Shown here piece by piece: positions 1 through 10,881 of a DNA stretch of 64,000 nucleotides; position 1 is the stretch's first letter, and every line of letters starts with the position of its first letter. Where the stretch lies: the NCBI RefSeq assembly GCF_004193775.1, contig NC_041019.1, positions 48,769,928 through 48,833,927 on the forward strand. Direction: 5' to 3'. Origin of the DNA: Glycine soja (taxonomy: Eukaryota > Streptophyta > Magnoliopsida > Fabales > Fabaceae). Both the position numbers and the translations under genes were made by a program. A model generated the notes under the pieces. It saw nothing but the letters and a program-made list of their open reading frames with translations, ran no database searches and was not told the DNA's origin.

Positions 1-403
1 ATTGCGCAATTATTAGTCATATGATCATTGACTGCCTAAGTATATGAAAAATTAGTTACTCATGCAACTTTTGATAAATTGTAAGTTTGAATTCTACTCA
101 ACTTTTTAAAAGTAAAGTAAATATAAATCCTCTATAAATATGTTCTTTAATTTAATTTGAGAGGTTTTTCCTATTTTAGATTTGGGATTTCATTCTTCCA
201 TCCTAAATTTTTGTGATAAGAAAATGTATAAAATAAACACCATATTTATTTTTTTATATAACTATAATAATTAATGGTGTCTTTTGAATAACGTTTCCCT
301 AACCAATTTAATAATTCGGTGCATCTTATACAATTTAATGAATAGTGACATTGATGCTCCTACATGTAAGTTGAATAATTTCAAAGAGAGAAAAAAATAT
401 GCA
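1..403. other. AT-rich intergenic DNA, nothing recognised
   Basis: No coding frame, RNA gene or transposon end is recognisable. The short frames here have no coding character. Confidence 0.6.
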
Positions 404-404
404 C

Positions 405-492
<88 letters not shown>
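404..492. repeat. AAT/ATT mirror microsatellite
   Basis: A run of TAA/AAT triplets switches near position 448 into a run of ATT triplets of similar length. The tract is therefore a near-perfect inverted repeat that could form a hairpin. Frames through it give only poly-Asn or poly-Ile/Leu and are not genes. Confidence 0.95.
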
Positions 493-494
<2 letters not shown>

Positions 495-632
495 ATCATA
501 AAATATTATACATGATACGTTTGTTTTTATTTTTATAATAATATTTTAAAAAAAGATTTAATTGTAAAATTTGTCCTCCTATTTTATATATTTCACTATC
601 GTTAAATTTTAAAAAATTGTTTAAGGAAGATC

Positions 633-1070
633 TAGAACCATAGTCCTTGAAGTAAGAAGAATACTCCTTTATCACTATATTTTAATGCTCATTTGAATAT
701 TTTGTATAAAATATAGTATTAATATAAATTTTAAGCGAAAGTAGTTCAAAATTCAAATTTTATTCTTTTTTAATTTATTGTATTTTTAATATAACATATA
801 AACTAAAATTAAAGTTTATATAAATATATATATTCTAATTTATGTGAAAATATAAATTTATTTTATATATTATATTTTAAAAGATGATATATAAGATTAT
901 AAAAATATCATAAATTAAAAAAAAATAAAGTTTGAATTTTAAACTATTTTCGCATAAAACTTATATTAATACTATATTTTGTACCAAATATTCAAATGGT
1001 CAAGTGAATATAATGATAAAGGAGTGTGTCATTCACTATTAGGCCTCAAAGACTAGAACTAAGGTCCTAT
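633..1070. mobile_element. Fold-back MITE with long terminal inverted repeats
   Basis: The left arm (about 633-790) reappears as reverse complement in the right arm (about 905-1070). Matching blocks include CTCCTTTATCA, a TTTGAATATTT..ACAAAATATAGTATTAATATAA stretch and AAAATTCAAA. The arms are about 150 bp each, separated by an AT-rich spacer, and there is no coding capacity. This is the structure of a non-autonomous DNA transposon. I could not identify a clean target duplication, so the superfamily is open. Confidence 0.7.
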
Positions 1071-1302
1071 ATGTATATATATGACTATTAAACTCTAATT
1101 TAAGTACTTGTCCTTTGGAAAGTTACACTAATAATTAATACTTTGTATGTTATACCACACTCTATACATCTTAAAGGACCATCTGATTATGGGTATCCCT
1201 TTTCGTGGCTTCATTTTCAAAGGACCACTTTGGATAAAATCACTAAAGCTTCATTTTAAACAAGATATCAAAATGTATCTCACGCTTCAACTGAGCACAT
1301 TA

Positions 1303-1690
1303 CTACTACAAAAAATGCTTTCAAAGACGGTTCTTTATAACTTTCCACAACAATTTTTAATCATTTTTGAATCTACCGTCATAGAAATTCACGACGATTT
1401 TTAAACCATCTTAGAATATCGAATTCTAATCGGTTCTATCATAAACCATTTTAGAATGTGTTTCTATTGTTTTAAAAAAGTTAAAAAAAAATTAAAATGT
1501 GTTTCACAACGATGTTTCAAAAACCGTCTTAGAATTTACCCTTTCTAAGACGATTTTGTGAAAACCGTCTTAAAATGTAATTTTTCTAAGATGAATTTTT
1601 AGAAAGTTTACATTATAAAACAATTTTTTAAAATATCGAAAAAACCGTCTTAGAATGTATCATTTCTAAGACGGTTTTCTAGAAATTGAT
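1303..1690. repeat. Left subterminal repeat array of the CACTA element
   Basis: Several copies of a short motif resembling AAACCGTCTTAGAAT, and its complement TCTAAGACGGTTTT, are scattered here (for example near 1330, 1535, 1565, 1645 and 1665). In CACTA elements such arrays are binding sites for the element-encoded TNPA-like protein. The frame across 1147-1404 overlaps this array and the flank and is not considered a gene. Confidence 0.65.
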
Positions 1691-1699
1691 TTTTTTTAA

Positions 1700-3440
1700 T
1701 GTTTATCTATACATTTTTTTTAAATTATAGTAGATTATTTAAAAATGTTATTATTTGTACATTTTTTAAAATTTATTTATATAACTTATTTAGACAAACC
1801 TACCAATAATAAAATTAAAATAAATGAATATGAATAATGATGCTTCTATATTAATAATTAATGATACAACAAGAAAAGGATGCAATAATTATAGTCAATG
1901 GACATAAATTTTTATTTTTCTATGATTAAATCAATGTGAATTACACATCAAATCACAACACTCTTGGAAAAACAAGTAATTAGTTTTACAAACTTGAAGT
2001 TGGAAATTAATTAAAATCATCCTCCTCTTGAACAACCTTGTTATATTTGATAATTAAGTTCAACATTTCTTGCATTACCAAATTAATTGAGATCTATCAA
2101 TATGTCATATACTAAAAATATTAGGTCATTTTTTAAATCTAAAAACTAGCATAAATAAAACAAAATATATGCTTGGATTCAAGCATTTTTTTCGGCATGT
2201 ATATTGCCATTTCAGAAACCAGATGCCTGTTTCAACAAAGATTCCATTTGTGTTCATGAACTAGATATTTACTAAATAAAATAAAATAAAAATACATTGT
2301 TTACAAGCAAGACAAGAATTATGACAAATACCATTAGTATATATTTCAGATTTTAACTGAAAGAATAAAATAATAACAGGAACACTATTATGTTTCTACA
2401 ACCAAAGGTACAAGTATATATATTTAGAGAATAATTGTTATTATCATGTACCTCATAATTCATTAATTTACATATATTAGAACACATGTTATTTTGTTCC
2501 TCATGTGCATATATAGATCACAAATGTCTAAGCATCAATGGCATATACTCCACAACTTACTTTAACTATACTACCTTATAAATGAATTATCTAAATCCAT
2601 CTTTGTTGCCTGTAGATTTAGGTCTGCTTTGTGTAAAGTCAATTCCTCTTTAGAAGAATGATAATACCAGTTAATCCACAAGGTGATACCAGTTTTTAAG
2701 TTCCACCATATTAGGACAACCATTTAATTGGTCTCACCAACATAGTCTATTAGGAATATGACAAACAAAAAAGTATAAAGTGAAAATTACCAAGATAAAA
2801 CAAAGTAGAATAGTGTCATCTTCGAATTCAAATCAAGGATTTGGGAAACTCTCAAAGTTCAAAATCCATGATCCACATCTCATCATCATCAATTTTAGCT
2901 TTTAAAACTCAATCCCCCAAAAAATGATACAAAACAAGTTAGCTTGCCTTGGTTTAACACCCACTAATCATTGGATTAAAAGTATTGTTGCCACTACCAA
3001 CAAAGCAAAGTTCAACACCTAAAAGCATAACTTCACTACTTTAAAATCAAATAATAACATTCATAACTATCCAGTATCTCAGGCCTATAACAATGGACAA
3101 ATGTTTGGTATCCTACAATAAAATTTTGTTCAATATAGATTCATTTAAGCGGTTTTAGGTAGCAGAACCTCAAACACTCAAGTTATTCACTTTCCAAATT
3201 TAGTTATATCTTGTTCTTTTAAGAAGAAATTATTTTCCTCATCACCCCTAGCAAAAAAAAAAAAAAAACACACAATGGAAAAAAGTGTCTAAACTCAAAT
3301 GCATTGATGTTGTTTAATTTTTCTAAGAATCAAAATAGAGGAAGACAATCAATATTATCAAACTAAAATATCTCTAATGCCTCAACAAAATAAAAGATAT
3401 TCAAAAACCCGCATCAACTATAAAATAAAATAGATATATA
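1700..3440. other. CACTA interior, non-coding
   Basis: AT-rich interior of the element with no recognisable transposase domain or host exon. Unrecognised captured fragments cannot be excluded. Confidence 0.5.
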
Positions 3441-3449
3441 AGCAATACT

Positions 3450-3842
3450 CCAATGTGAACCTTAATCTTCCTCGAGACACTCCAGATCCCTTGGCTCCAC
3501 ACAGCCTTGTTCAGCTTCAAACCCCCTCTCACATTATTCGTCCCCATCGCTTTCTAAGCAAACTTCCTTATCTCCTTAATTGCTTCAGGAGTCTTCTTCT
3601 TGAATGTGTTGTTTGTTTATGCATATTAGAAACAAAATCCAGTTAGGCATCTCACAATCATAAAATTACATATATAAATATGAATTAGGAGTTAAGAGTG
3701 AGAATAATTCCAAAAACCCTAAATATGTTTGTAAGAATGGTTGTGGAGGATTACCAACCATGGAAGCAAGCATTTGTGGAGGTTGATGGTGTACTATTAA
3801 GTGACAACTTTTTTTTTTTCTGCCCTTGGCCTTCTCCGCCAT
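3450..3842 (-). pseudogene. RPL31: Captured fragment of ribosomal protein eL31 (RPL31)
   Basis: The eL31 protein belongs to the large cytosolic ribosomal subunit. Exon 1 reads from an ATG at 3842 down to about 3755. It begins MAEKAKGRK and, in a shifted frame, continues VVT**YTINLHK, matching the usual eL31 N-terminus. An intron of roughly 140 bp follows, then exon 2 at about 3611-3450. Exon 2 is recognisable by [31 protein letters not shown] and WSVSRKIKV, in the order and spacing of eL31. An 11-A homopolymer shifts the frame, two stops lie in exon 1 and one replaces the Glu after KFA in exon 2. The C-terminal third of the protein is absent. The retained intron shows capture of genomic DNA, not of a cDNA. 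Confidence 0.85.
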
Positions 3843-4609
3843 TGTTACTTACTCACCTGTGTATATAAAAAAATATTCATATTCGGTTTGCTTTGAATGA
3901 AATATATAAATAAAAAGAGTCACGTGTTTTAGGCTTCTTCTGACTTCCACTCTCAAAACCAAGCTCATCCTCCTTAAAGCCAAAAAGAAAAAACCTATAA
4001 TATCTAGTCATAGCCACCAATCCATTAAGCACATAAATTGTAGGCTTAATGTCACCTTCATGATTAACAATCTGCTCCTTCAAGCCCTCAATTTTAGTCC
4101 TACAACTAGTCGCGTCAACAATTTGCAACTTCTCAACATGGAAAGACCTCAATTCAACAGAATCAGGAATCCTTCCATTCTCAAAATCATTAAGAAAAGG
4201 GAAAAATTGAAGCCTGAGAGCATCATCCTTCATATCTATAAAAAGCTTAGCTCAACTGTTTTTGCAAGAGCTCAACCTATTCCTTAACATCCTTACTCAA
4301 TAAAACATCCTTAACAGGAAAAACATCTATAAGGGTAGAAATCTCTTGGTTCAAATCATGGAAGTGAACAGAGATGGAATGGTTTTGAAGCAAGAGCCAT
4401 AACTTACTAGATTATGTGCAATTATCAAGGAGTATCTTGGAGCGGGAGAGCAAGAGGTAGAGCTCCTTAAGACAAAGCATTATCATGGGTGGAAGGCACG
4501 AAGAACCTGATTCGGAATCACGCTAAAACTCCAAAAGCAACTAAAAAACTTCCATTTTTTGGATTGGAGACCGTGAGTTCTTGCAATGGAAGAAGAAACT
4601 ACGCTTTAA

Positions 4610-5921
4610 TAACTACTACTTATGAGTATATTTTGGAGTTAATTATATAGGAATTTGTAATTTTTCTCTCCTAATTTTTCCTTTTTGAGCAAATAATTGT
4701 TAAATTAACATCATTTAAGTTTCTGTGTAGAGAATATTAAAAGTGATGAATTTATGATGCATAGTGAGTAAAATAAAGCCCAAGAAAACAAGCTAATTAA
4801 GGAAAGGAAGCTAATTGAGGAAAGCATGACTAATTAAGGAAAGAAAGCTAATTGAGAAAATCAGGGCTAATTAAAGAAATAAGACTAATTGAGCAAAGCA
4901 TGACTAATTAAGAAAAGAAAAATAATTAAGGAAAGCATGACTAATTAAGTAAAGTAAAGCTGAGCTTAGTGTAAGAAACCTGCTGATTTGCACCTATAAA
5001 AGAAGAAGAGAGAAGAAGGAAAAGACACACATAAATTCTAGCATAATACAATTTCTTATAAAAGGCAAAAGCTAGAAGAAGGAGAAACAAGCAATGAGTG
5101 TCATTCCTTCCCTCCATTCTCTTTCTTATCTTTTCTTCCTTTACTAAATATTTTTCTCTTGCAATTGTAAAGCCTCCATGACAATAAGAGGCTAAACCTC
5201 TTTTGTTGGGAACTTGACAGCCAACTACTTTTGATGTAATTTTTCTTTCTATCTATTTATGAATATTACATATGCATGATCTTTTCCTGTGCTTAATATT
5301 ATTGCTTGTGGCTTGATCACCCATTTGCATGATAAGTTTTAAGGGTAGCGTTGGAAAACATTATTTTTTAATAGAACTAGGAAAGGGTATCTAAATAAAG
5401 TCATCACTAGGGATAGGTTGATATTTGTTTAGCCTGTTATGCATCTCTATTCTTAATGCAATTTATTGTTTTAGCTCTGCAAAGGGATTTAGGAGAGAAA
5501 ATAGATAAATTAGACTCTTTCATGCGGGGGACCAAAGTTAGAGTATACTAGTAGATGCATGTGTAAATTAAAATAATTATAAATAGAGAAAAATCATTAA
5601 CATTACATCAAAGAGTAGCTCTGATAGGGTAAGTTCATAACATTCTCATCTTCTGAATTTCCTTGTACAATAATATTGAATTTTCTCATTATTTTTGTCT
5701 TTAATTAATTAATTTTAATTTTTGTTTAATTTCTCCTTTTGTTTGATTTAATTTTCTGTCAATTTAAATTATTGTTTTTCTACAACCTTCCCAAATCCTT
5801 TTCTAAATCAAATATTCATCTACATAAGTACAAACAAAGTCCATGTGGATACGATACTCGGACTTTTGTTTTAGCTTTACTACTTGGGACGCATTGGTGC
5901 ACTTGCCAATTCATCAACACA
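4610..5921 (+). mobile_element. Solo LTR, probably Athila-type, inserted in the PUB17 fragment
   Basis: The insertion separates two directly adjoining parts of the PUB17-like frame. It is bordered by CTTTAA at 4604-4609 and CTTCAA at 5922-5927, a near-perfect target duplication. It ends in CA (the start is eroded from TG to TA). It has a TATA box (CCTATAAAAG at about 4992-5001), and its downstream part shares the order GTAAAGCCTC..GAGAGGCTAAA-like sequence with the LTRs of the Athila element at 15448-29579. No internal retroelement sequence remains, so it is best read as a solo LTR. Confidence 0.7.
4790..4965. repeat. Degenerate tandem repeat, CTAATTAAGGAAAG unit
   Basis: Eight or so imperfect copies of a roughly 19-bp unit, variants of GACTAATTAAGGAAAGAAAG, lie upstream of the TATA box in the solo LTR. 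Enhancer-like tandem repeats are common in plant LTR U3 regions; that role is inferred here. Confidence 0.7.
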
Positions 5922-6068
5922 CTTCAAAAAACACGACACAATCTCGTTGGCAACGGAGATGAGGGTATGAACCAAAGCAAAATCGCTTAAGTCAACAGGG
6001 GCTAAAAACGATTCCAACGTTGGAGACCTTCTCCACTGGAGCGACGAGAAAATTGCCCCTAAAGCCAT

Positions 6069-6600
6069 TCAATAAATTCTAGGGTTTTCGCGTTGAAACT
6101 CCACTTGGGGGATTTAATATGTTGTTATCTTTTATACCCAAATGATAATTTTAAGAACCCAGAAGTTTCTAAGGGAAGGGAAAAGATAAGAGCTTGTGGA
6201 AGTTTTAGATCTTAGGTGGGAGAGAAGAAATTTTCCAGGAAAATTATTTTTGGGAAACGCAAGAGAGAAATAAATACTGTGAAATGGTTGTTATTGTTGA
6301 TGGTGGTGTTGGGTGAGGATTTGAATGACACAAATATGGCTTGGGTTGAGTCAATGTAGCAATAGCCTTTATCCCCGCCGCAGCCCAAGAAATCCTCCAA
6401 AAGAACGACCATCCACAGTGGGTAGCACCTTGGCCTGAGCCCCTACCAAGCCACAGTGGGCAAATGCAGACACAAAGAGACTTCACAACAAAATCATGTA
6501 GTTATCTCCCAGTAGCTACAAGAGGGTAGGGTTCGTGAGAGGGAGGACAAATGTGAGTGAGAGCGTGAGGCTGAAAATATGTCAACTACGATATTCACAA
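6069..6600. other. Probable captured 5' flank of the PUB17-like gene
   Basis: This lies directly upstream of the PUB17-like start codon inside the CACTA element and is less AT-rich than its surroundings. It may be captured 5' UTR or promoter. The short minus-strand frames at 6212-6486 match nothing I recognise. Confidence 0.3.
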
Positions 6601-6798
6601 AAATGATGTCGAAAAGTTACAATCAAAGACGGTTTTTGTAAGATCGATGTTGAAAAGTTACCTTCAAAGATGGTTTTCAAAGAACCAAATTGGAGACTTT
6701 TTACTTATTTGCAAAAATGCTACTGCATTTACTTCAACAATGGTTTTTTATGAACTAATGTTATTGCATTGTCATAAAAAATCTATTTTCTAGTAGTG
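6600..6798. repeat. Right subterminal region and terminus of the CACTA element
   Basis: Read on the minus strand this begins CACTACTAGAAAATAG and contains AAAACCATCTTTGAAGGTAA and AAAAACCGTCTTTGATTGTA. These are variants of the subterminal motif found at the left end, in opposite orientation. Confidence 0.7.
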
Positions 6799-7423
6799 TA
6801 TCCTTAGTGAAATGATTCAACAAGAAACTAGGTTAATTGTCTTATTAATTTCATTAATTATTGTTAATTAAATTCCATTTGAGTTAAAACTAAATTTGGT
6901 TTGTTGGAGCTGTGTGTTCTTGAATTTTTTTTAAAAAAAATTTCTGGGGTCAATTGTGTTTTTCTTTTGGTATCATGCACTAACTCACTGAACTCGCACT
7001 GATGGGATTCCTATTGCATACCAATAAACGTCCTCCTAAAAAAATATGTAACATCATTTAATTATTAATTAATTAGCCAAAGGTAAGGCAATAAGGGATA
7101 TCGATATCCTTTTTTGTCAAATTTAAAATTTGTTGTCATTTCATTTTGACAAACTTTAAAGCAGTGCGGGGATTGTATAATTTATTCTTTGAATAAAACT
7201 ATAATCTTTGTTTAATTTTTCAACAGATCCTCAGAAGAGTATAACATAGGAGAATCAATTGCAGGAATAACTTTGCATTATTGCATAGATATTCAAATGA
7301 AGTAGAACATATGAGAATAAATATTAATAGCAACAAGCCAATAATTAAGTACACACACGTTTAAAACGAACGTTGATGATTATTAAAGCACAATGGCGAG
7401 TATTGTCTCAGAATTTGAAGGCA
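6799..7423. other. Intergenic DNA and 3' flank of the MDL3-like gene
   Basis: AT-rich spacer between the CACTA end and the stop codon of the minus-strand gene. It should include that gene's 3' UTR, but I cannot place the polyadenylation site with confidence. Confidence 0.5.
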
Positions 7424-9737
7424 TTACATTTTGGAGTTGGTACGAAACGCACTCACATCAAAGACTTTGAGGAAAAATCGTGTTCTTGGGATAGACAGGT
7501 TGGACTGCAAAATGGTTCCAATGGTAGCAATCAGCTTCCTCTTCACTTCTGTATTTATGCCACCCATTGAAACTATCTCAGCATATGCTGCTGGTTCCTT
7601 GTTACCCTCAAATGATATTGGTACTGATGACTTCAATATGACCATTACAAACTGCACAATTATGTTCGCAAAATAGAGACAAAAGAAGTCACAATAAAGA
7701 CCACATCATAAAATATGAAAAAAAAAATTCTTAGCTAATCATGTTATGAATATGAGATTTCTCATGTAACCATGTTATAAATATGAAAATATGATTAATC
7801 TTTATCGAGTAATATAACTGATTATTTTTTTTAGTATGGTATATATTTTATTTTAATTATATTTTTTTATCATATCCTTAGGTCATGATCTCAAGATCTT
7901 ATTTAAGAGACTTGAGTTCGATATTACTTAAATAATATAAATATAATGTTAGTAAATATAAATTTTAATAGGTGCTCATTTCAATTTTATTTTTAAAACA
8001 TGTGGGAAGTGCAAAAACATGTAAAAAAAATTGTGTTCAAATGTTATTTTGGAAGAGATAGAGATTAGTTTTACTGTAAGAAACATGTTTCTATGACACT
8101 AAGTTTTTATATTATTTTCACAGTTTTCCTTTTATGGTAAAAAAGAAAAGTATAAAAGTAGCGTATAAAAAGAAAATATCAGCTTTAAGTAAATAAATGA
8201 ATACTATATTTGTAACAAATTGTTATGCAAGAATTAATTGGGTTAATATTATTGACTAAATAATAAATGAATAAATAGAAGAAGTTATAAGGATTGCAGT
8301 TTTCAATTTTTCATTAAACACGAATTCGTTCTGTTGCGCAATTTTGATAAACAAATAATAGTGGCGTTGGTGCTGGTGTCCCACAGGATTTAAAGGATAT
8401 GAGCCTACTTCCTTCGAAGTGCAATTTGTAACATACCACTTCTTCCACTATCCATTGTTCACACGTGATATACAGACAAAGGAATAAATTGGAAGAATCT
8501 TAGAGTGCGTTATATCCCTAAAATTATTTTCTCTAGTGATGACATATACATTTTGATATAAAAATTATTTAAATAAATTTGAGTGTATATTCAATCATAT
8601 TTAACGGTTTTAAATAATTATATTAAAATGAATTTAACTCATTGTTAAAAAAAAAACTTGTTACTGAAATTTATTAATTCAGAATTCATAGAGCTGTATG
8701 ATTTTAATTTGTTCTTCAGGCCATAATATATTTTAATTTCCCATCTCAGTTATTTTTTGTATAACTATGAACTAGTACTGATTTTGTATGACAATGAAAA
8801 ATTAAGATCGAACAATTTAATCTTCCCCGTATCAAAGCTTCCCAACTAGCCAAGTTTGGTCCCAAATTGCATGATAATTAATGAGTAACAAAATCAATAT
8901 TCATAAACTTGTATATGAATTTTCACATAAAATTCTCCTAATAATTTTTAGAACAAGATATATAAGTAAAGAAAGAAGAATGATGTGATAGAAAAGAAAA
9001 GTTATAAAAAGAGCTCTAGAAATTTTGATTACAAATAGCATCATTGTGTGAAAAGTTTTCGTGATAGCAGATGAAAAACTGCACCATTGTATGAAAGAGA
9101 AGGCGTCAGTTGCTTACCGACATGAAAAGCTTGTACACGTCTGAAACCTGATGAACATCATAGCCTCAAATTCTGTCGAATTTAAAGGTGATTCCAAATT
9201 CCAATTTTATATGTAATTCAGATTCAGATTCAGATTCGCTTAGCTTAGCTATAAATGAATTTGTTGAGTAAAATTATCTAGCTGAAGAAAGCTACTCCTT
9301 ATTTAACCGATGATTAACTCAATTATTGCATCTAAACTTAATTACCAGAAGACAAAAAACAATCAACATTTGTATTGAGAAGTATATATCATGCTCTACC
9401 AACCAAAAATAAAATAAAACAAGCCGCGAGTGCAAATTAAATTCGTGTCAACCCCAACAAGGATATTCTTACACAGGTACGGGATGAGTGTGTAATTCAA
9501 TATTATTTAGAAAATTATGATCGCTTCTAAAAAAACTCAAAAAAAAAAAATTGTTCCTAAAGACAGATCATGTGATTATAAGTTTACATGGCAAAGAAAG
9601 GGAGGCAAATTAAGGTTTATGAGTACCTTCTCAGGTTTGCCAATGATTGTAGAGACAGCAGTGGTGGCTTCAGAAAAGACGGGGTTGGTGTCAACTCCAT
9701 CTAGGTTAAGGTTGGTGGTGATGTAAAGGCAAGGCAT
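7424..9737 (-). CDS. MDL3: MIF/D-DT-like tautomerase, MDL3 type
   Basis: Homologue of macrophage migration inhibitory factor; in plants the family is MDL (also annotated light-inducible protein). Exon 1 is 9737-9627 (37 codons, MPCLYITTNLNLDGVDTN to IIGKPEK). Exon 2 is 7651-7424 (75 codons plus TAA, from FVMVILKSSVPISFEGNKEP). The intron (7652-9626) has GT and AG ends and falls between codons, phase 0. The joined frame gives 112 residues against about 115 for the family, with no stop. Seen: the N-terminal Pro after Met (catalytic base of MIF tautomerases), the PAAYAEIVSMGGI block, and SRFFLK-like TRFFLKVFD. The C-terminus is SKM, a variant of the peroxisomal PTS1 tripeptide; MDL3 of Arabidopsis ends SKL. 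This suggests a peroxisomal enzyme whose natural substrate is unknown. It is the only intact host gene seen in the window. Confidence 0.88.
7652..9626 (-). other. Large intron of the MDL3-like gene
   Basis: The donor is AAG|GTACTC (9626) and the acceptor is GTGCAG|TTTGTA (7652). The nearly 2-kb intron is AT-rich, with no coding frame and no clear transposon ends. Confidence 0.8.
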
Positions 9738-9857
9738 GTTTCTCTTTTTCTCACCTAGCTAGTTAGTTTGTTCGAAGAGTTGGAACCTGACCAAGTTTGT
9801 TGGTTATTATATTGCCAAGTTCCAATTCATGGCACAATCTCACTTTGGATGTGTGCG

Positions 9858-9870
9858 TACATATATATGC
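9858..9870 (-). promoter_or_regulatory. Candidate TATA box of the MDL3-like gene
   Basis: The minus strand reads GCATATATATGT about 125 bp upstream of the ATG at 9737. This spacing suits a TATA box with a 5' UTR of around 90-100 nt. It is inferred from sequence and position only. Confidence 0.45.
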
Positions 9871-10204
9871 AAGGGGAAGCTGAGAGCTGTAGCTTTTCAC
9901 TGTCATGACCGCAACTGACAGTAGTGTGGAGACGCCAGCTTACACTCCATTTTCATTTCGTAATTCTTTTTTCCTTTTCCCATTCATCTCGTTTTACATG
10001 CCACAGTAATATAGTATTAATGAAGATTGTGAAATTCCTATTTTTTTTCCTAGTTGCAACTTGCATATATATTAGTGTTATTATAAGGAGGCGTGGGGTA
10101 TGTTCAGCCCGTGTTCACTCTCAATACAATATATCAAATGACAAACTCATTTAATCTACTAATTAATTTTTTTAAAAAAAATATTATATATGATATTAGT
10201 GTGA
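9871..10204. other. Upstream intergenic DNA of the MDL3-like gene
   Basis: Upstream promoter-side spacer. The small plus-strand frame at 9924-10154 has no recognisable features and is regarded as chance. Confidence 0.5.
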
Positions 10205-10571
10205 AATATCTATTAATTTTATTTGGAAATAATATCGTTGGAAATTTAGTTAACCACTTACACTGAATCTTTTTTTTTCTATCACGTTCTTTCATCTACA
10301 AATACTCAAACACGGAATTTTTGTTACTTAAGAAAATCAAATAAATTAAGTTTCACTCAAACTATAATATATTATTTAAAATAAAATACTTTAAGCAATG
10401 ACAAAGTTACATATATTGTCAGTAATATTTTAGAAACAATATATGTATTTGAAAAATAATGTTATCTTTTGCTAGAATTTAACATTTTTAGTGAAATTTG
10501 AATTTCTTTTGTTTTATTTCCTATCATCATTATCATGATCATTTTTACCAAAATATCCTTTTTATAGATCA
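10205..10571 (+). repeat. Left copy of a ~360-bp direct repeat flanking a truncated copia element
   Basis: Matches 12238-12594 in the same orientation, for example the long shared tract from TTTGCTAGAATTTAACATTT to CATTATCATGATCATTTT and the earlier AAATTAAGTTTCACTCAAAC. The left copy ends at ATAGATCA exactly where the copia LTR begins. Confidence 0.85.
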
Positions 10572-10881
10572 TGTTGGGTACCAGATTAACAAAATAATAG
10601 CTCACAATTAAAATAAGAGATGAGAAAAAAGTAGCTAAAATCACAATGGGCAAGAAAAGGAATTTTACTAATTAAGTGAAAAAAATTTCAACAATTACCA
10701 AGAGAACCTAAAAGGAGAAACTAATTTCTCTATTAATTTATCTCTCAGTAACTTGGTAAATAAGAAAAGATAGAAGAAAAAGTTTGGGATGTTAAACAAG
10801 GGACCACCAAGGCTCCTTTTATAGTAACGAAGTGAAAATCCAAAGGAAGAACCCACCAATGTGGGAGTTCTGCTTCCAACA
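10572..10881 (-). repeat. 3' LTR of the truncated copia element
   Basis: 310 bp with perfect short inverted ends, TGTTGG at the 5' side and CCAACA at the 3' side on the minus strand. A TATA box (CTATAAAAGGAG) lies at about 10814-10824. It is preceded by the polypurine tract AAGTGGGAGAAT. Confidence 0.9.

Larger units (their letters stand above)
3922..6068 (-). pseudogene. PUB17: Captured N-terminal part of a PUB17-like U-box E3 ligase gene
   Basis: Plant U-box/ARM E3 ligases of the PUB16/PUB17 group attach ubiquitin to targets in defence and cell-death signalling. The N-terminal segment lies at 6068-5922 and starts MALGAIFSSLQWRRSPTLES, followed by LAPVDLSDFALV, a close match to the PUB17 start. 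Homology resumes at 4609 (frame KRSFFF, then KNSR) and runs to about 3922. It passes through LCLKELYLLLSRSKILLDNC, KLWLLLQNHSIS, LNQEISTL, FENGRIPDS, EEQ-like KEQIVNHEGD and FLLFG-like FFLFGFKEDELGF, ending at QKKPKTR. That is the U-box N-terminal domain; the U-box and ARM repeats are missing. Several stops interrupt 4230-4600. A 1.3-kb LTR insertion (4610-5921) splits the fragment. Its direction matches the eL31 fragment just downstream. Confidence 0.85.
1301..6798 (-). mobile_element. CACTA (En/Spm-like) transposon carrying host gene fragments
   Basis: The right end read on the minus strand begins CACTACTAGAAAATAG. The left end reads TACTACTACAAAAAATG, which fits a CACTACTA-type inverted terminus with one changed first base. 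Inside both ends are repeated subterminal motifs of the form AAAACCGTCTT, in both orientations on the left and at 6600-6690 on the right, as is usual for CACTA elements. The flanking triplets are CAT and TAT, so the expected 3-bp target duplication is not perfect. No transposase (TNPA/TNPD) reading frame is visible, so this is a non-autonomous copy. Its cargo is an eL31 fragment and a PUB17-like fragment, both on the minus strand. Strand is given relative to this cargo. Confidence 0.7.

Noticed and set aside
271..538. Two overlapping open frames on opposite strands
   Set aside because: Both are translations of the AAT/ATT microsatellite (poly-Asn/Ile/Leu).
7373..7676. Plus-strand open frames opposite MDL3 exon 2
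   Set aside because: They are shadows of the minus-strand exon, which has clear family motifs.
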